Below are positions 45,434-54,368 of a stretch of 64,000 nt of DNA, one piece after another. A program made the position numbers and the translations under genes. The stretch spans positions 1,026,001 to 1,090,000 of the forward strand of contig NZ_AP022321.1 of the NCBI RefSeq assembly GCF_013393365.1. The letters run 5' to 3'. This DNA is from Veillonella nakazawae. GTDB taxonomy: Bacteria; Bacillota; Negativicutes; Veillonellales; Veillonellaceae. Every line of letters begins with the position of its first letter. Position 1 is the first letter of the stretch. The notes beneath the pieces are model-generated. The model made no database searches, was not told the origin of the DNA, and was given only the letters and a program-made list of their open reading frames with translations.

Positions 45434-46495
45434 CTAACATACGCGATCGATAACAGCACCTCCTAATAGTTGAGTGCCATTATAAAAGGCTACGGACTGA
45501 CCTGGTGTAATAGCCCGTTGTGGTTCTTCGAAGATAACTTTCATCGTATCATCATCTAAGATACGTGCAGTACAAGGTGAAGGATTTGCTGCATAGCGAA
45601 TTTTACCTTCTACCTTTAATTCTTTATGAATTGTATCATCTAAGAAATTATAGAACTTACAAATCATACGATTCGTAAATAGTCGATCATTAGGACCTAC
45701 AATGACTTCATTGCGTTCACCATTAAAGCCAATTACATATAATGGATGCTTATATGCAATCCCTAGGCCCTTACGTTGGCCTATAGTGTAGTTAAATAAA
45801 CCATTATGCTTACCTAATACCTCACCATCTTCAGTAACGATATTACCAGACTTTGGTTTATCTTTCATTTCTTCTACTACAAGCTTTTGATAGTTCCCAT
45901 GAGGCAAGAAGCAAATATCTACACTATCTGGTTTTTTAGCTACTGGCAAATCATATTCAGCAGCTAATTTACGTGTTTCAGTCTTACATTGCCCACCTAG
46001 TGGGAACATGAGATGACTCAAAATGCGTTGGTTCATATTGTACATAACATAGCTTTGATCTTTGGTAGGATCAACGCCTTTATGTAATTCATATAAACCA
46101 GTTTCTTCATTATAATTAACCTGTGCATAATGGCCAGTAACCATATGTGTTGCACCAAGTTCAAGGGCTCGATTGAGCATCAAATCAAATTTGATATTTT
46201 TATTACAGAATACACAAGGATTTGGCGTACGACCATAGGCATATTCTTTTACGAAGTAATCTACTACATTATCGTAGAATACATCACGAGCATCAATAAT
46301 ATGATGCTCAATACCAAGAAAATCACACATCTTCTTAGCATCTGTTACAGCGAGCGGCACTGAATCATAAGGTGTACCACTCACCCACAGCCATAGGGTA
46401 ATACCAAATACTTTATAGCCTTGTTTTAGTAGCATTGCAGCAGTTAAAGAACTATCTACGCCGCCACTCATAGCTACAGCGATAACTTTTTCCAT
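45434..46495 (-). CDS. mnmA: tRNA 2-thiouridine synthase MnmA
   Basis: MnmA thiolates wobble uridine 34 of Lys, Glu and Gln tRNAs. The 353-residue protein has the PP-loop SGGVDSS at 10-16, the catalytic cysteines in PNPCVFCNKNIKFD and DICFLPHGNYQ, and the tRNA-binding motif TIGQRKGLGI. The start at 46495 follows AAAGGAG. It is followed by lepA. MnmM, acting on the same nucleotide, is at 1425. Confidence 0.96.
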   Translation of the reverse strand: MEKVIAVAMSGGVDSSLTAAMLLKQGYKVFGITLWLWVSGTPYDSVPLAVTDAKKMCDFLGIEHHIIDARDVFYDNVVDYFVKEYAYGRTPNPCVFCNKNIKFDLMLNRALELGATHMVTGHYAQVNYNEETGLYELHKGVDPTKDQSYVMYNMNQRILSHLMFPLGGQCKTETRKLAAEYDLPVAKKPDSVDICFLPHGNYQKLVVEEMKDKPKSGNIVTEDGEVLGKHNGLFNYTIGQRKGLGIAYKHPLYVIGFNGERNEVIVGPNDRLFTNRMICKFYNFLDDTIHKELKVEGKIRYAANPSPCTARILDDDTMKVIFEEPQRAITPGQSVAFYNGTQLLGGAVIDRVC

Positions 46496-46533
46496 ACTTT
46501 CTCCTTTTAATGATCTCTTGATCATAAAACTAA

Positions 46534-46633
46534 TCAGGGTGAAAGCCTGACGTGTAAAACACTAGTTCGGTGTAAAAGTCCGAGTAGTATTGCTATGAAA
46601 TTATAGCAACTTATATTATAGCCTAGAATTAGG
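46534..46633. other. Cluster of five small hairpins between mnmA and its upstream neighbour
   Basis: In 100 bases there are stems at 46534-46550 (TCAGG/CCTGA, loop GTGAAAG), 46552-46562 (GTGT/ACAC), 46561-46588 (ACTA..TCGG/CCGA..TAGT), 46590-46609 (TTGCTAT/ATAGCAA) and 46622-46633 (CCTA/TAGG). Read on the plus strand, the GGTGAAAGCC and GGTGTAAAAGTCC pieces look related. It is either the mnmA leader (minus strand) or a relic of a structured RNA. No riboswitch class was recognised. Confidence 0.4.
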
Positions 46634-46653
46634 TATATTGAAAAGATTTGAAA

Positions 46654-46689
46654 TAAAAAGAATCCCTTTCATCAAAAGAAAGAGATTCT
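46654..46689 (-). terminator. Terminator after the aluminium-resistance family gene
   Basis: Twelve-bp arms with one mismatch (46659-46670 and 46678-46689), followed by TTTTTATTT on the minus strand. It closes the operon running from the PHP phosphoesterase to this gene. Confidence 0.82.
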
Positions 46690-46694
46690 AATTA

Positions 46695-47933
46695 TTATCT
46701 ATGTTTTAGTAATTCTTCTGCAGCACCTAAAATACCTAGCATAGAATGTTCAAATACAAGTCCACCTTGCATAAAAATCGTATACGGAGGGCGAACAGGA
46801 CCATCTGCACTTAATTCAATAGATGAGCCTTGTACAAAGGTACCACCGGCCATGATGATTTTATCTTCGTAGCCAGGCATATCGCCAGGAATTGGATGTA
46901 CGTGGGCATCTACAGGAGAATATGCTTGCATACCTACACAGAAGTGCTCCATTTCTTCTCCATTTTTTAAATTGATAGCTTGGATTAAATCATAGCGTTC
47001 AGCATTTACCTTAGGGAAAACATCATACCCTAACAATTCACCTACTGCAGCTGTATATACAGCCCCTTTAAGAGCTTGTAATACTACGTGAGGAGCCATA
47101 AATAAGCCTTGGAAGAATAATCGGTAACCAGGCGCATAAGAGCCCATATGATCACCAAGTCCTGGAGCAGTCAGTTGATACGCTGCATCTTCAACTAAGT
47201 CTTCACGACCTACGATATAGCCACCAGTTGGTGCCAAACCGCCACCTGCATTTTTAATGAGAGAGCCCGCCATAATATCTGCACCAGCTTCTAAAGGCTC
47301 TTGCAGTTCTGTAAACTCACCATAACAATTATCTACAAAACAAATAGTATTCGAGTTTTTAGCTTTTACAGCATCTACAATAATCTTAATATCCGCAATA
47401 GATAATGGTTCACGCGTACTATAACCACGAGAGCGTTGAATCACTACTACTCGCGTATTGTCATTAACAGCATTAGCGATGGCTTCTACATCATACGTAT
47501 TATCTTTTAAAGGTACCTCAGTATAGGTAAACCCCTTTTCTACAAGAGATCCACGCACTTCACGAGATGCACCGATAACAGATTGCATCGTATCGTAAGG
47601 AGCCCCAACTGCATAGATAAATTCAGTCCCTTTTGAACCATTCCCCATTAAAGAAATCAAAGTTGTTGCTAGTGCATGAGTACCAGAAACAAAATGGGGA
47701 CGAACAATGGCTTTTTCACCTTTAAATACATAGGCGAATACTTCATCTAACTTCTCACGGCCCACATCGTTATAACCATAACCCGTAGTACCTGTAAAAT
47801 GATAATCAGATACTTGGCACTCTTTAAAGGCTTCTAACACCTTTTTTGTATTGGCTAATGCAATAGGTTCAAACTTTTTAAATTCAGGTTCAGCCATCTC
47901 AAGGGCTTTACTACGTATTTCTTCTAATGTCAT
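46695..47933 (-). CDS. PLP-dependent 'aluminium resistance' family protein (methionine gamma-lyase-like)
   Basis: A 412-residue fold type I PLP enzyme of the family PF06838. The PLP lysine lies in GSLIKNAGGGLAPTGGYIVG. RPHFVSGTHALATTL, FVDNCYGEF and a conserved C-terminal PPYTIFMQGGLVFEHS are typical. The name comes from an early plant-bacterial screen; the substrate is unknown, probably a sulfur amino acid. It overlaps miaA by ATGA, a common arrangement in Firmicutes. Confidence 0.88.
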   Translation of the reverse strand: MTLEEIRSKALEMAEPEFKKFEPIALANTKKVLEAFKECQVSDYHFTGTTGYGYNDVGREKLDEVFAYVFKGEKAIVRPHFVSGTHALATTLISLMGNGSKGTEFIYAVGAPYDTMQSVIGASREVRGSLVEKGFTYTEVPLKDNTYDVEAIANAVNDNTRVVVIQRSRGYSTREPLSIADIKIIVDAVKAKNSNTICFVDNCYGEFTELQEPLEAGADIMAGSLIKNAGGGLAPTGGYIVGREDLVEDAAYQLTAPGLGDHMGSYAPGYRLFFQGLFMAPHVVLQALKGAVYTAAVGELLGYDVFPKVNAERYDLIQAINLKNGEEMEHFCVGMQAYSPVDAHVHPIPGDMPGYEDKIIMAGGTFVQGSSIELSADGPVRPPYTIFMQGGLVFEHSMLGILGAAEELLKHR

Positions 47934-48859
47934 GCTAATCCTTCTCTACGAATTAATTCCATAGCTTTATTAAATATAAAATCTTTAGATGTATTATTAT
48001 CAATATGAATCCATTCAATATATGGCATGCGCTTATACCAAGTGATTTGTCGCTTGGCAAAATGACGAGTATTTTTCTTAATTAAATCGCGGCATTCATC
48101 GAGGCTAATACTACCATTCATATAGTCTACAACCTCTTTATAACCAATCCCCTTAAAAGCTTGGCAATCTGGATTTACTCCAGACTTAATGAGTTGTTCT
48201 ACTTCTTTAATCAAACCTGCATCAAACATCATATCAACGCGAAAATTGATGCGCTCATATAACTGATCACGATCTCTCATAAGACCAATAACAGGCCCTT
48301 TATATGATACACCATCTTTTGTCTGATTACGTAATGAATCTACATCACCATGATGTAATATTTCAACAGCTCGATACAAACGATGCTTATCACTATATTG
48401 AATTTCTATATTATGTTCTTTTCCTAAGGTGATAGCATATTCTCGTAAACCATCAATACCTTTAGCATTAAATAGCTCATCTAGTTCTGATCGTAAACTT
48501 TTATTAGGCTTAACGTCATTAAAGTTATAGTTCTCTAATAACGATTGAACATATAACCCTGTACCACCAGAGAGAATAGGAAGAATATTCCTGTCATTTA
48601 ATCTACCAATTATCTCTTTAGCTTGATTCTGGAAAATAGACACTGAATATGAATCATTTGGTTCTAAAATATCGATAAGATGATGTTTCACACGCTTAAG
48701 TTCATCCGCCGATGGTTTAGCGGTACCAATATTGAGTTGTTTATATACTTGGTAAGCATCACCAGAAATAACCTCAGCATGTAGCTGTTCTGCTAAGTCC
48801 AAGGTTAGATCTGTTTTGCCTACCGCCGTTGGTCCAACGATGGTAATTAAGGGATTCAC
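47930..48859 (-). CDS. miaA: tRNA dimethylallyltransferase MiaA
   Basis: MiaA prenylates A37 of UNN-reading tRNAs to i6A. The 309-residue protein has the P-loop GPTAVGKT at 9-16, SGDAYQVYKQLNIGTAKP and the C-terminal NTRHFAKRQITWYKR. It starts at a GTG overlapping the stop of the methyltransferase gene, with AAGGAG upstream. MiaB, which converts i6A to ms2i6A, is encoded in the same operon. Confidence 0.96.
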   Translation of the reverse strand: MNPLITIVGPTAVGKTDLTLDLAEQLHAEVISGDAYQVYKQLNIGTAKPSADELKRVKHHLIDILEPNDSYSVSIFQNQAKEIIGRLNDRNILPILSGGTGLYVQSLLENYNFNDVKPNKSLRSELDELFNAKGIDGLREYAITLGKEHNIEIQYSDKHRLYRAVEILHHGDVDSLRNQTKDGVSYKGPVIGLMRDRDQLYERINFRVDMMFDAGLIKEVEQLIKSGVNPDCQAFKGIGYKEVVDYMNGSISLDECRDLIKKNTRHFAKRQITWYKRMPYIEWIHIDNNTSKDFIFNKAMELIRREGLA

Positions 48860-49668
48860 ATTAACTCCTTCATATATACACCATAGCCTATACGACTATA
48901 TTTTCCGCCCACCCATTGATGCGGTGGATAGTTTTGAAAGACCGAACTAAATGGTCGTTCTTTAATAATAACACCATACGTGGCAACACGCATAGCCTGT
49001 GCCATGATTTTATCCTCTATATGACTTTCCACAGTATGTCCCCGAAGAGGTTTGAATTGAGGACTTTCCTCTACAGGAACTTCAAACATAGGATCAAAAT
49101 AAATAATATCAATACTATTGTCAGGTAGGTTTGGTAAATAATGCTCAAAGTTATCATGATTTACTTTAATACGTCGCAATACATTCGTTACACTATCGTC
49201 ACTATGAATATAATGAGCTAAGCCATGACTAGTGGCAAGCCATATAGGTAAAGACCCTTCTAGACCAGTTATTTGAGCCTGTGGGTAACCATAACTCACT
49301 ACAATACTGTCACTACCAAGACCAATTGTACAGTCTAAAAATGTAAATTTATCTCTATTAGATAATCCTTTTTTATCTAATATGACTTGTACCGCATTAA
49401 CTAGATGATCCCCTTCACCGCGTTGTAAACGCAATATACGTAATTGAGCCATAGACAAATGAAAGGTATGTTGTTGATTTTCTGGGAAATGAATCGTTAA
49501 TCCAGAACCAGCAAGAACCGCAATATATTCGCATTGATACTTACCGAATAAGGCTGGTATCGATGTTTTACCTCGTTTAATATATGTCATATGCATAGAG
49601 GAAGCCAATGCTTTGGCTTCCTCCTGAATGGCCTCATTAGATTTTTGAGATGTCGTTAGTATATTCAT
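48856..49668 (-). CDS. RsmJ-like class I SAM methyltransferase
   Basis: A 270-residue member of the PF04445 (RsmJ/UPF0341) family. It shows LDCTIGLGSDSIVVS as SAM motif I and YFDPMFEVP as the family's catalytic DPMF motif. E. coli RsmJ methylates G1516 of 16S rRNA; an rRNA role here is likely but unproven. It begins 1 base after mutL with no strong site, so coupled translation is expected, and it overlaps miaA. Confidence 0.82.
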   Translation of the reverse strand: MNILTTSQKSNEAIQEEAKALASSMHMTYIKRGKTSIPALFGKYQCEYIAVLAGSGLTIHFPENQQHTFHLSMAQLRILRLQRGEGDHLVNAVQVILDKKGLSNRDKFTFLDCTIGLGSDSIVVSYGYPQAQITGLEGSLPIWLATSHGLAHYIHSDDSVTNVLRRIKVNHDNFEHYLPNLPDNSIDIIYFDPMFEVPVEESPQFKPLRGHTVESHIEDKIMAQAMRVATYGVIIKERPFSSVFQNYPPHQWVGGKYSRIGYGVYMKELM

Positions 49669-49669
49669 A

Positions 49670-51733
49670 TTAAGACCGTAAGAATAACTTACCTAATTCA
49701 TCAGGTGTAAACTTGATTATCGTTGGACGACCATGAGGACATACGTACGGTTTCTCTGTACTAAAGAGATCCTCAATTAAGGTAGTCATTTGATACATAT
49801 TTAAATTATGACCTGCCTTAATGGCCCCTCTACAAGATGCATACGCTAGCATTTCATGACGTAACTGAGCCTTAGTAGGCTGTTGGTGTTCGTGTAAGTA
49901 AGAAAATACATATTGGAGAATTTCAAAAGCCTTTGACTCTACTAAATCTACAGGAGCCCCTACCAATTTAATTTTCGTAGGACCACCTAACTCTACCTCA
50001 AATCCAAGATCTAGTAAGGTTTCACGTTCTTCCTCTACCAAATTCATTTCATCATCTGTAGCCTCACTATATTGAGGCACAAGGATAGATTGCATAGGAA
50101 TGGATTCAGAAGACTTACAAAGCTTATCATAACGTACACGTTCATGAGCTGCGTGTTGGTCTATTATGTAGAGATCATCACCCTTTTTAGCCAAAATATA
50201 ACAAGAAGCGACTTGTCCCATAGGTAAGAATCCAGAATTTTGAATGGTACGCGCCTCTGTATTTTCTTCACGAATATCTTGAGCTAAAGACTTAAATTTC
50301 TCAACGTCTTCCTTCGTATAACTAGTATATTCAGTAGGAACAGCATCGAAGCTTTCGTCTGTAAAGGACGACTGTTCATAAGTAGCCTTTGGCGGAGGTG
50401 GTGTAAAACCCTTAGTTTTAAGACTCTCTACAAACTGTGTAGTCTCACCGCGCATGACTTCGTAACCTTTAGTACGGCGACTACCAAATACTTTGTCATA
50501 ATCTACCGCAGTAGCTATATGCTCAGCAGACTGCATCTCATCTTGTACAACAGAAGGCGTTCTATACGAATCATACGTACTATTGCCATGATGAGATAAA
50601 CTACCATATGAACTAGAATTAGTAACTGTAGCATTCCGGTTAGTATTTACGTCATTACTATTGGTTTCATTATTACGGAAATCAGATCCATTATTAATTG
50701 TGCCATTCATATAAGAAGATGATTCTCGTTCGTATCGCTCATGTAGAGGATTATTTAAGGCGTTTAAAATACCATGATAAACAGCTTTAAATATAATCTT
50801 ATCATCCGAGAATTTTACTTCACTCTTTCGTGGATGAACGTTAATATCAACCATACCAGCAGGTACAGTAATATTAAGCACCACTAAAGGATGACCGTTT
50901 TTAGGTAACAATGCATGGTAAGCATTATCGATAGCCTTCATTATTGTTTTATCGGAAATAACACGGTTATTAACGATAATAGTTTGCCAAATTCTTGTAC
51001 TTTTAAGAAGTGTAGGTTTACTAACTACACCATCAATATAAATAGAGTCACTTTCATAAGCAACAGTGAAAATATCATCTTTCATTTTATAGCCATATAA
51101 TGCAGCTACCGTATCACCAATATTGCCGTTTCCAGGAGTAATAATAGCTACACGGTCATCTACGATGAGTTTAAAAGAAATATGTGGGTTACTAAGTGCA
51201 AGTTTGCCTACAATATCTTGAATTTTAGAAGATTCGGTACGCTCTGTTTTCAAGAATTTGCGACGCGCTGGCGTATTATAAAACAAATCTTTAATTTCAA
51301 TTGTCGTACCAGGTGCCGCACCATAAGGAATACAATCGGTGAAAGTACCACCATCTACGGTAATACGAGTGCCCAAATCTGAGTCAGCTTTACGTGTAGT
51401 CAAAGAAAAATGAGACACCGAGGCAATACTAGCCAAAGCCTCACCACGAAAGCCGAGGGATGCTATATCAAATAAATCCTCTACCTGTTGTATTTTAGAG
51501 GTAGCATGACGCAAAATTGCAAGGCGTGCATCTTCCTCTGTCATACCGATACCATTATCGGTAATCCTCATGTAAGCTACACCGCCATCGCCGATTTCAA
51601 CCTCAATATTAGTGGCGGACGCATCAATGGAGTTTTCAATGAGCTCTTTAATAACTGATGCGGGACGTTCCACAACTTCACCAGCAGCTATCTTATTGAT
51701 TGTGGTTTCATCCAATACATGAATGGTTGCCAT
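49670..51733 (-). CDS. mutL: DNA mismatch repair endonuclease MutL
   Basis: The 687-residue protein has an N-terminal GHKL ATPase (ELIENSIDAS, DNGIGM, GFRGEALASI), an Asn-rich linker (about 350-390) and a C-terminal dimerisation domain with CPHGRPT. The endonuclease motif reads DQHAAHERVRYD (525-536). The last position is Asp536 where the family pattern DQHA-x2-E-x4-E has Glu. MutL nicks the new strand after MutS recognition. It overlaps mutS by 1 base (TAATG). Confidence 0.96.
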   Translation of the reverse strand: MATIHVLDETTINKIAAGEVVERPASVIKELIENSIDASATNIEVEIGDGGVAYMRITDNGIGMTEEDARLAILRHATSKIQQVEDLFDIASLGFRGEALASIASVSHFSLTTRKADSDLGTRITVDGGTFTDCIPYGAAPGTTIEIKDLFYNTPARRKFLKTERTESSKIQDIVGKLALSNPHISFKLIVDDRVAIITPGNGNIGDTVAALYGYKMKDDIFTVAYESDSIYIDGVVSKPTLLKSTRIWQTIIVNNRVISDKTIMKAIDNAYHALLPKNGHPLVVLNITVPAGMVDINVHPRKSEVKFSDDKIIFKAVYHGILNALNNPLHERYERESSSYMNGTINNGSDFRNNETNSNDVNTNRNATVTNSSSYGSLSHHGNSTYDSYRTPSVVQDEMQSAEHIATAVDYDKVFGSRRTKGYEVMRGETTQFVESLKTKGFTPPPPKATYEQSSFTDESFDAVPTEYTSYTKEDVEKFKSLAQDIREENTEARTIQNSGFLPMGQVASCYILAKKGDDLYIIDQHAAHERVRYDKLCKSSESIPMQSILVPQYSEATDDEMNLVEEERETLLDLGFEVELGGPTKIKLVGAPVDLVESKAFEILQYVFSYLHEHQQPTKAQLRHEMLAYASCRGAIKAGHNLNMYQMTTLIEDLFSTEKPYVCPHGRPTIIKFTPDELGKLFLRS

Positions 51734-54366
51734 TATTTCCCGCCTCCTTTACGAGCCTCCTCTTGTAGTTCATATAATTTATTTAATGCTTCAATCGGTG
51801 TCATACTCATTACATCCACTTCGAGTAAGCTATCGACTACAGAATGAGTAAATAAGTTACCTAGTGAAGAATCACTCAATTGTTTAGTAACTGGCTTCAC
51901 TACATTATTAAGTTGAGCTCCCATAACACGATTATTTAAATCACTAGCATCATGACTTTGGTCTTCCAAAGATTCCAAAATTACCTCTGCACGTTTTAAC
52001 ACAGAGTTTGGTAATCCTGCCAATTTCGCTACATGAATACCATAGCTTCGATCTGCGCCACCTCTGATGATGCGGCGCAAGAATGCAACATCCTTACCTT
52101 TTTCTTTTACAGCTACAGTGTAATTCTTTAATTTACTATAGCTTTCTTCTAAACTAATTAGCTCATGGTAATGGGTAGCAAATAATGTCTTGCCGTGAAT
52201 ATGCTTACAAATATGCTCAACTACAGCTTGAGCGATACTTAAACCATCAAATGTACTAGTGCCACGACCAATTTCATCTAAGATAATTAAGCTGTTATGT
52301 GTAGCATTCTCTAAAATATAGGCTACCTCTTTCATTTCTACCATGAACGTACTTTGACCAGTAGAAATATCATCACTAGCACCTACACGTGTAAAGATGC
52401 GATCCACTGGAGAAATAGATGCTTCACGGGCAGGAATAAAGGAGCCTATTTGAGCCATAATCATCAAAATAGCAGCTTGACGCATATATGTTGATTTACC
52501 GGCCATATTAGGGCCTGTAATGAGCAAGAATTCCTCATCATCATGATTTAGAACGATATCATTTGGTACAAAAACTTCGCGCTTCAAGAATTTTTCAATT
52601 ACAGGATGACGACCATCTCGAATATTGATTTGGCCATTCATTACGATGGTAGGGCAAATATAATTCTCTTCGTAACCTACTAGTGCCAAAGAACACAATA
52701 CATCAAGCTCAGCAAGAGCACGAGCTGTTTCTTGTACATCTTTAATAACAAGTTTTATATCATTTCGTAATTGTTGATATAATTCATGTTCTAAAGCGAT
52801 TATCTTGTCTTTAGCGCTAAGAATTTTGATTTCAAACTCCTTTAACTCAGGCGTAATATAACGCTCTGCATTAGCTAAAGTTTGTTTTCGAATAAAGTAA
52901 TCAGGTACTTGTTCAGATTTACTATGAGAAACTTCGAAATAATAACCAAACACTTTATTATAGCCAGTTTTTATTTTAGATAAACCTGTAGCCTCTTTAA
53001 TGTCGGCTTCCATCTTAGCCAGCCACTGCTCACTATTAGTAGCTAAAGAACGCAGTTCATCTAAATCCGGATTAAAACCATCTTTAATGACACGGCCTTC
53101 TTTTAATGTCAATGCTGGTTGGTCAGCAATAGCACGACATAATAAATCATAAATATCTTTATGATCTTGGATACGGTCATTAATGGATGTTAATGCTAAA
53201 CTTGAGCATGTACCTAATACATCTTTAATATCTGGCAATACTGCTAGAGATTCACGAAGAGCCGTTAAATCTCTAGGTGACACAGAACCTGTTTCTACAC
53301 GACCTACGATGCGCTCAAAGTCATAAATACAATCTAATAAGCTACGGATATGAGACCTCTCTGCTCCACGTGTAATAAGTTCTGCTACGGCAGCTTGTCT
53401 ACGTTGAATTTGATTTACATCAGTCAACGGACTTTCAAGCCATTGCTTTAATAGGCGCGCACCCATTGGTGTCAACGTACGATCTAGTACATCGAGTAAT
53501 GTTCCTTTTTGACCGACATCACGGAGATTATGGGTAATTTCTAAATGGCGTAAAGAAGATGTATCTAAGATCAGACGATTACCTACACTCAATTGATGTA
53601 CATAGTTAATATGGGAAATTTCAGACTTAATAATATCCTCTAAATATAAAAGCATATACCCTAATGCTTCCCATACATCCTCTTCCATAAGGCCTAAATC
53701 ACCAAAGTGAGTAACTGCTTTTTCCGCTACCTCTCGTTGTGTATGATATGTACTAAATGGAGATAATACAATATTGCTGAATTGATTATCCATAAAGTCT
53801 TTTATATCTTGCGGTAATACAGTTCCTTCAGGCAATATAATTTCACTAGGACGATACATACTGAGCGCATCAAACATATCACTTCGTTTTTCACAATCAG
53901 TAATACGATGCCAAATAACTTCCCCAGTAGATACATCTGAAAATACGAGTATCCATGCATCTTTTACCATATAAAATAATGATAAAAAATTGTTTGACCG
54001 TGCATCATTACCATTTTCAGTCATTACCGTCCCCGGTGTAATGACCTTAATAACGTCACGCTTAACGATACCCTTAACTGCTTTAGGATCTTCTAATTGT
54101 TCACAAATAGCAACTTTATAACCTTTTTTTACCAATGTTTCTATATAACTTTCAGCAGCATGAAAAGGAACGCCACACATTGGTGTGCGTTCCTCATCTC
54201 CTGTTGGGCGTCCTGTTAATGTTATATTAAGTTCACGAGATGCAATTAATGCATCATCATTAAATAATTCATAAAAGTCACCTAACCGAAAGAACAGTAA
54301 TTCTTCAGAATATCTAGATTTAATATCTAAATACTGCTCCATCATAGGTGTTTGCTTTTTTGCCAT
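51733..54366 (-). CDS. mutS: DNA mismatch repair protein MutS
   Basis: MutS recognises mismatches. The 877-residue protein has the mismatch-contact motif DFYELF at the N-terminus, core and clamp domains, and the ATPase with TGPNMAGKSTYMRQ, LDEIGRGTSTFDG and ATHYHEL. The start at 54366 follows AAGGGG, 2 bases after miaB; the longer frame would begin within miaB. Confidence 0.97.
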   Translation of the reverse strand: MAKKQTPMMEQYLDIKSRYSEELLFFRLGDFYELFNDDALIASRELNITLTGRPTGDEERTPMCGVPFHAAESYIETLVKKGYKVAICEQLEDPKAVKGIVKRDVIKVITPGTVMTENGNDARSNNFLSLFYMVKDAWILVFSDVSTGEVIWHRITDCEKRSDMFDALSMYRPSEIILPEGTVLPQDIKDFMDNQFSNIVLSPFSTYHTQREVAEKAVTHFGDLGLMEEDVWEALGYMLLYLEDIIKSEISHINYVHQLSVGNRLILDTSSLRHLEITHNLRDVGQKGTLLDVLDRTLTPMGARLLKQWLESPLTDVNQIQRRQAAVAELITRGAERSHIRSLLDCIYDFERIVGRVETGSVSPRDLTALRESLAVLPDIKDVLGTCSSLALTSINDRIQDHKDIYDLLCRAIADQPALTLKEGRVIKDGFNPDLDELRSLATNSEQWLAKMEADIKEATGLSKIKTGYNKVFGYYFEVSHSKSEQVPDYFIRKQTLANAERYITPELKEFEIKILSAKDKIIALEHELYQQLRNDIKLVIKDVQETARALAELDVLCSLALVGYEENYICPTIVMNGQINIRDGRHPVIEKFLKREVFVPNDIVLNHDDEEFLLITGPNMAGKSTYMRQAAILMIMAQIGSFIPAREASISPVDRIFTRVGASDDISTGQSTFMVEMKEVAYILENATHNSLIILDEIGRGTSTFDGLSIAQAVVEHICKHIHGKTLFATHYHELISLEESYSKLKNYTVAVKEKGKDVAFLRRIIRGGADRSYGIHVAKLAGLPNSVLKRAEVILESLEDQSHDASDLNNRVMGAQLNNVVKPVTKQLSDSSLGNLFTHSVVDSLLEVDVMSMTPIEALNKLYELQEEARKGGGK

Positions 54367-54368
54367 AC

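Noticed and set aside
46534..46590. FMN or cobalamin riboswitch
   Set aside because: The AGGGTGAAA and CCTGA pieces look superficially like the FMN aptamer, but the other conserved elements of either aptamer are missing and the neighbours are not riboflavin or B12 genes.
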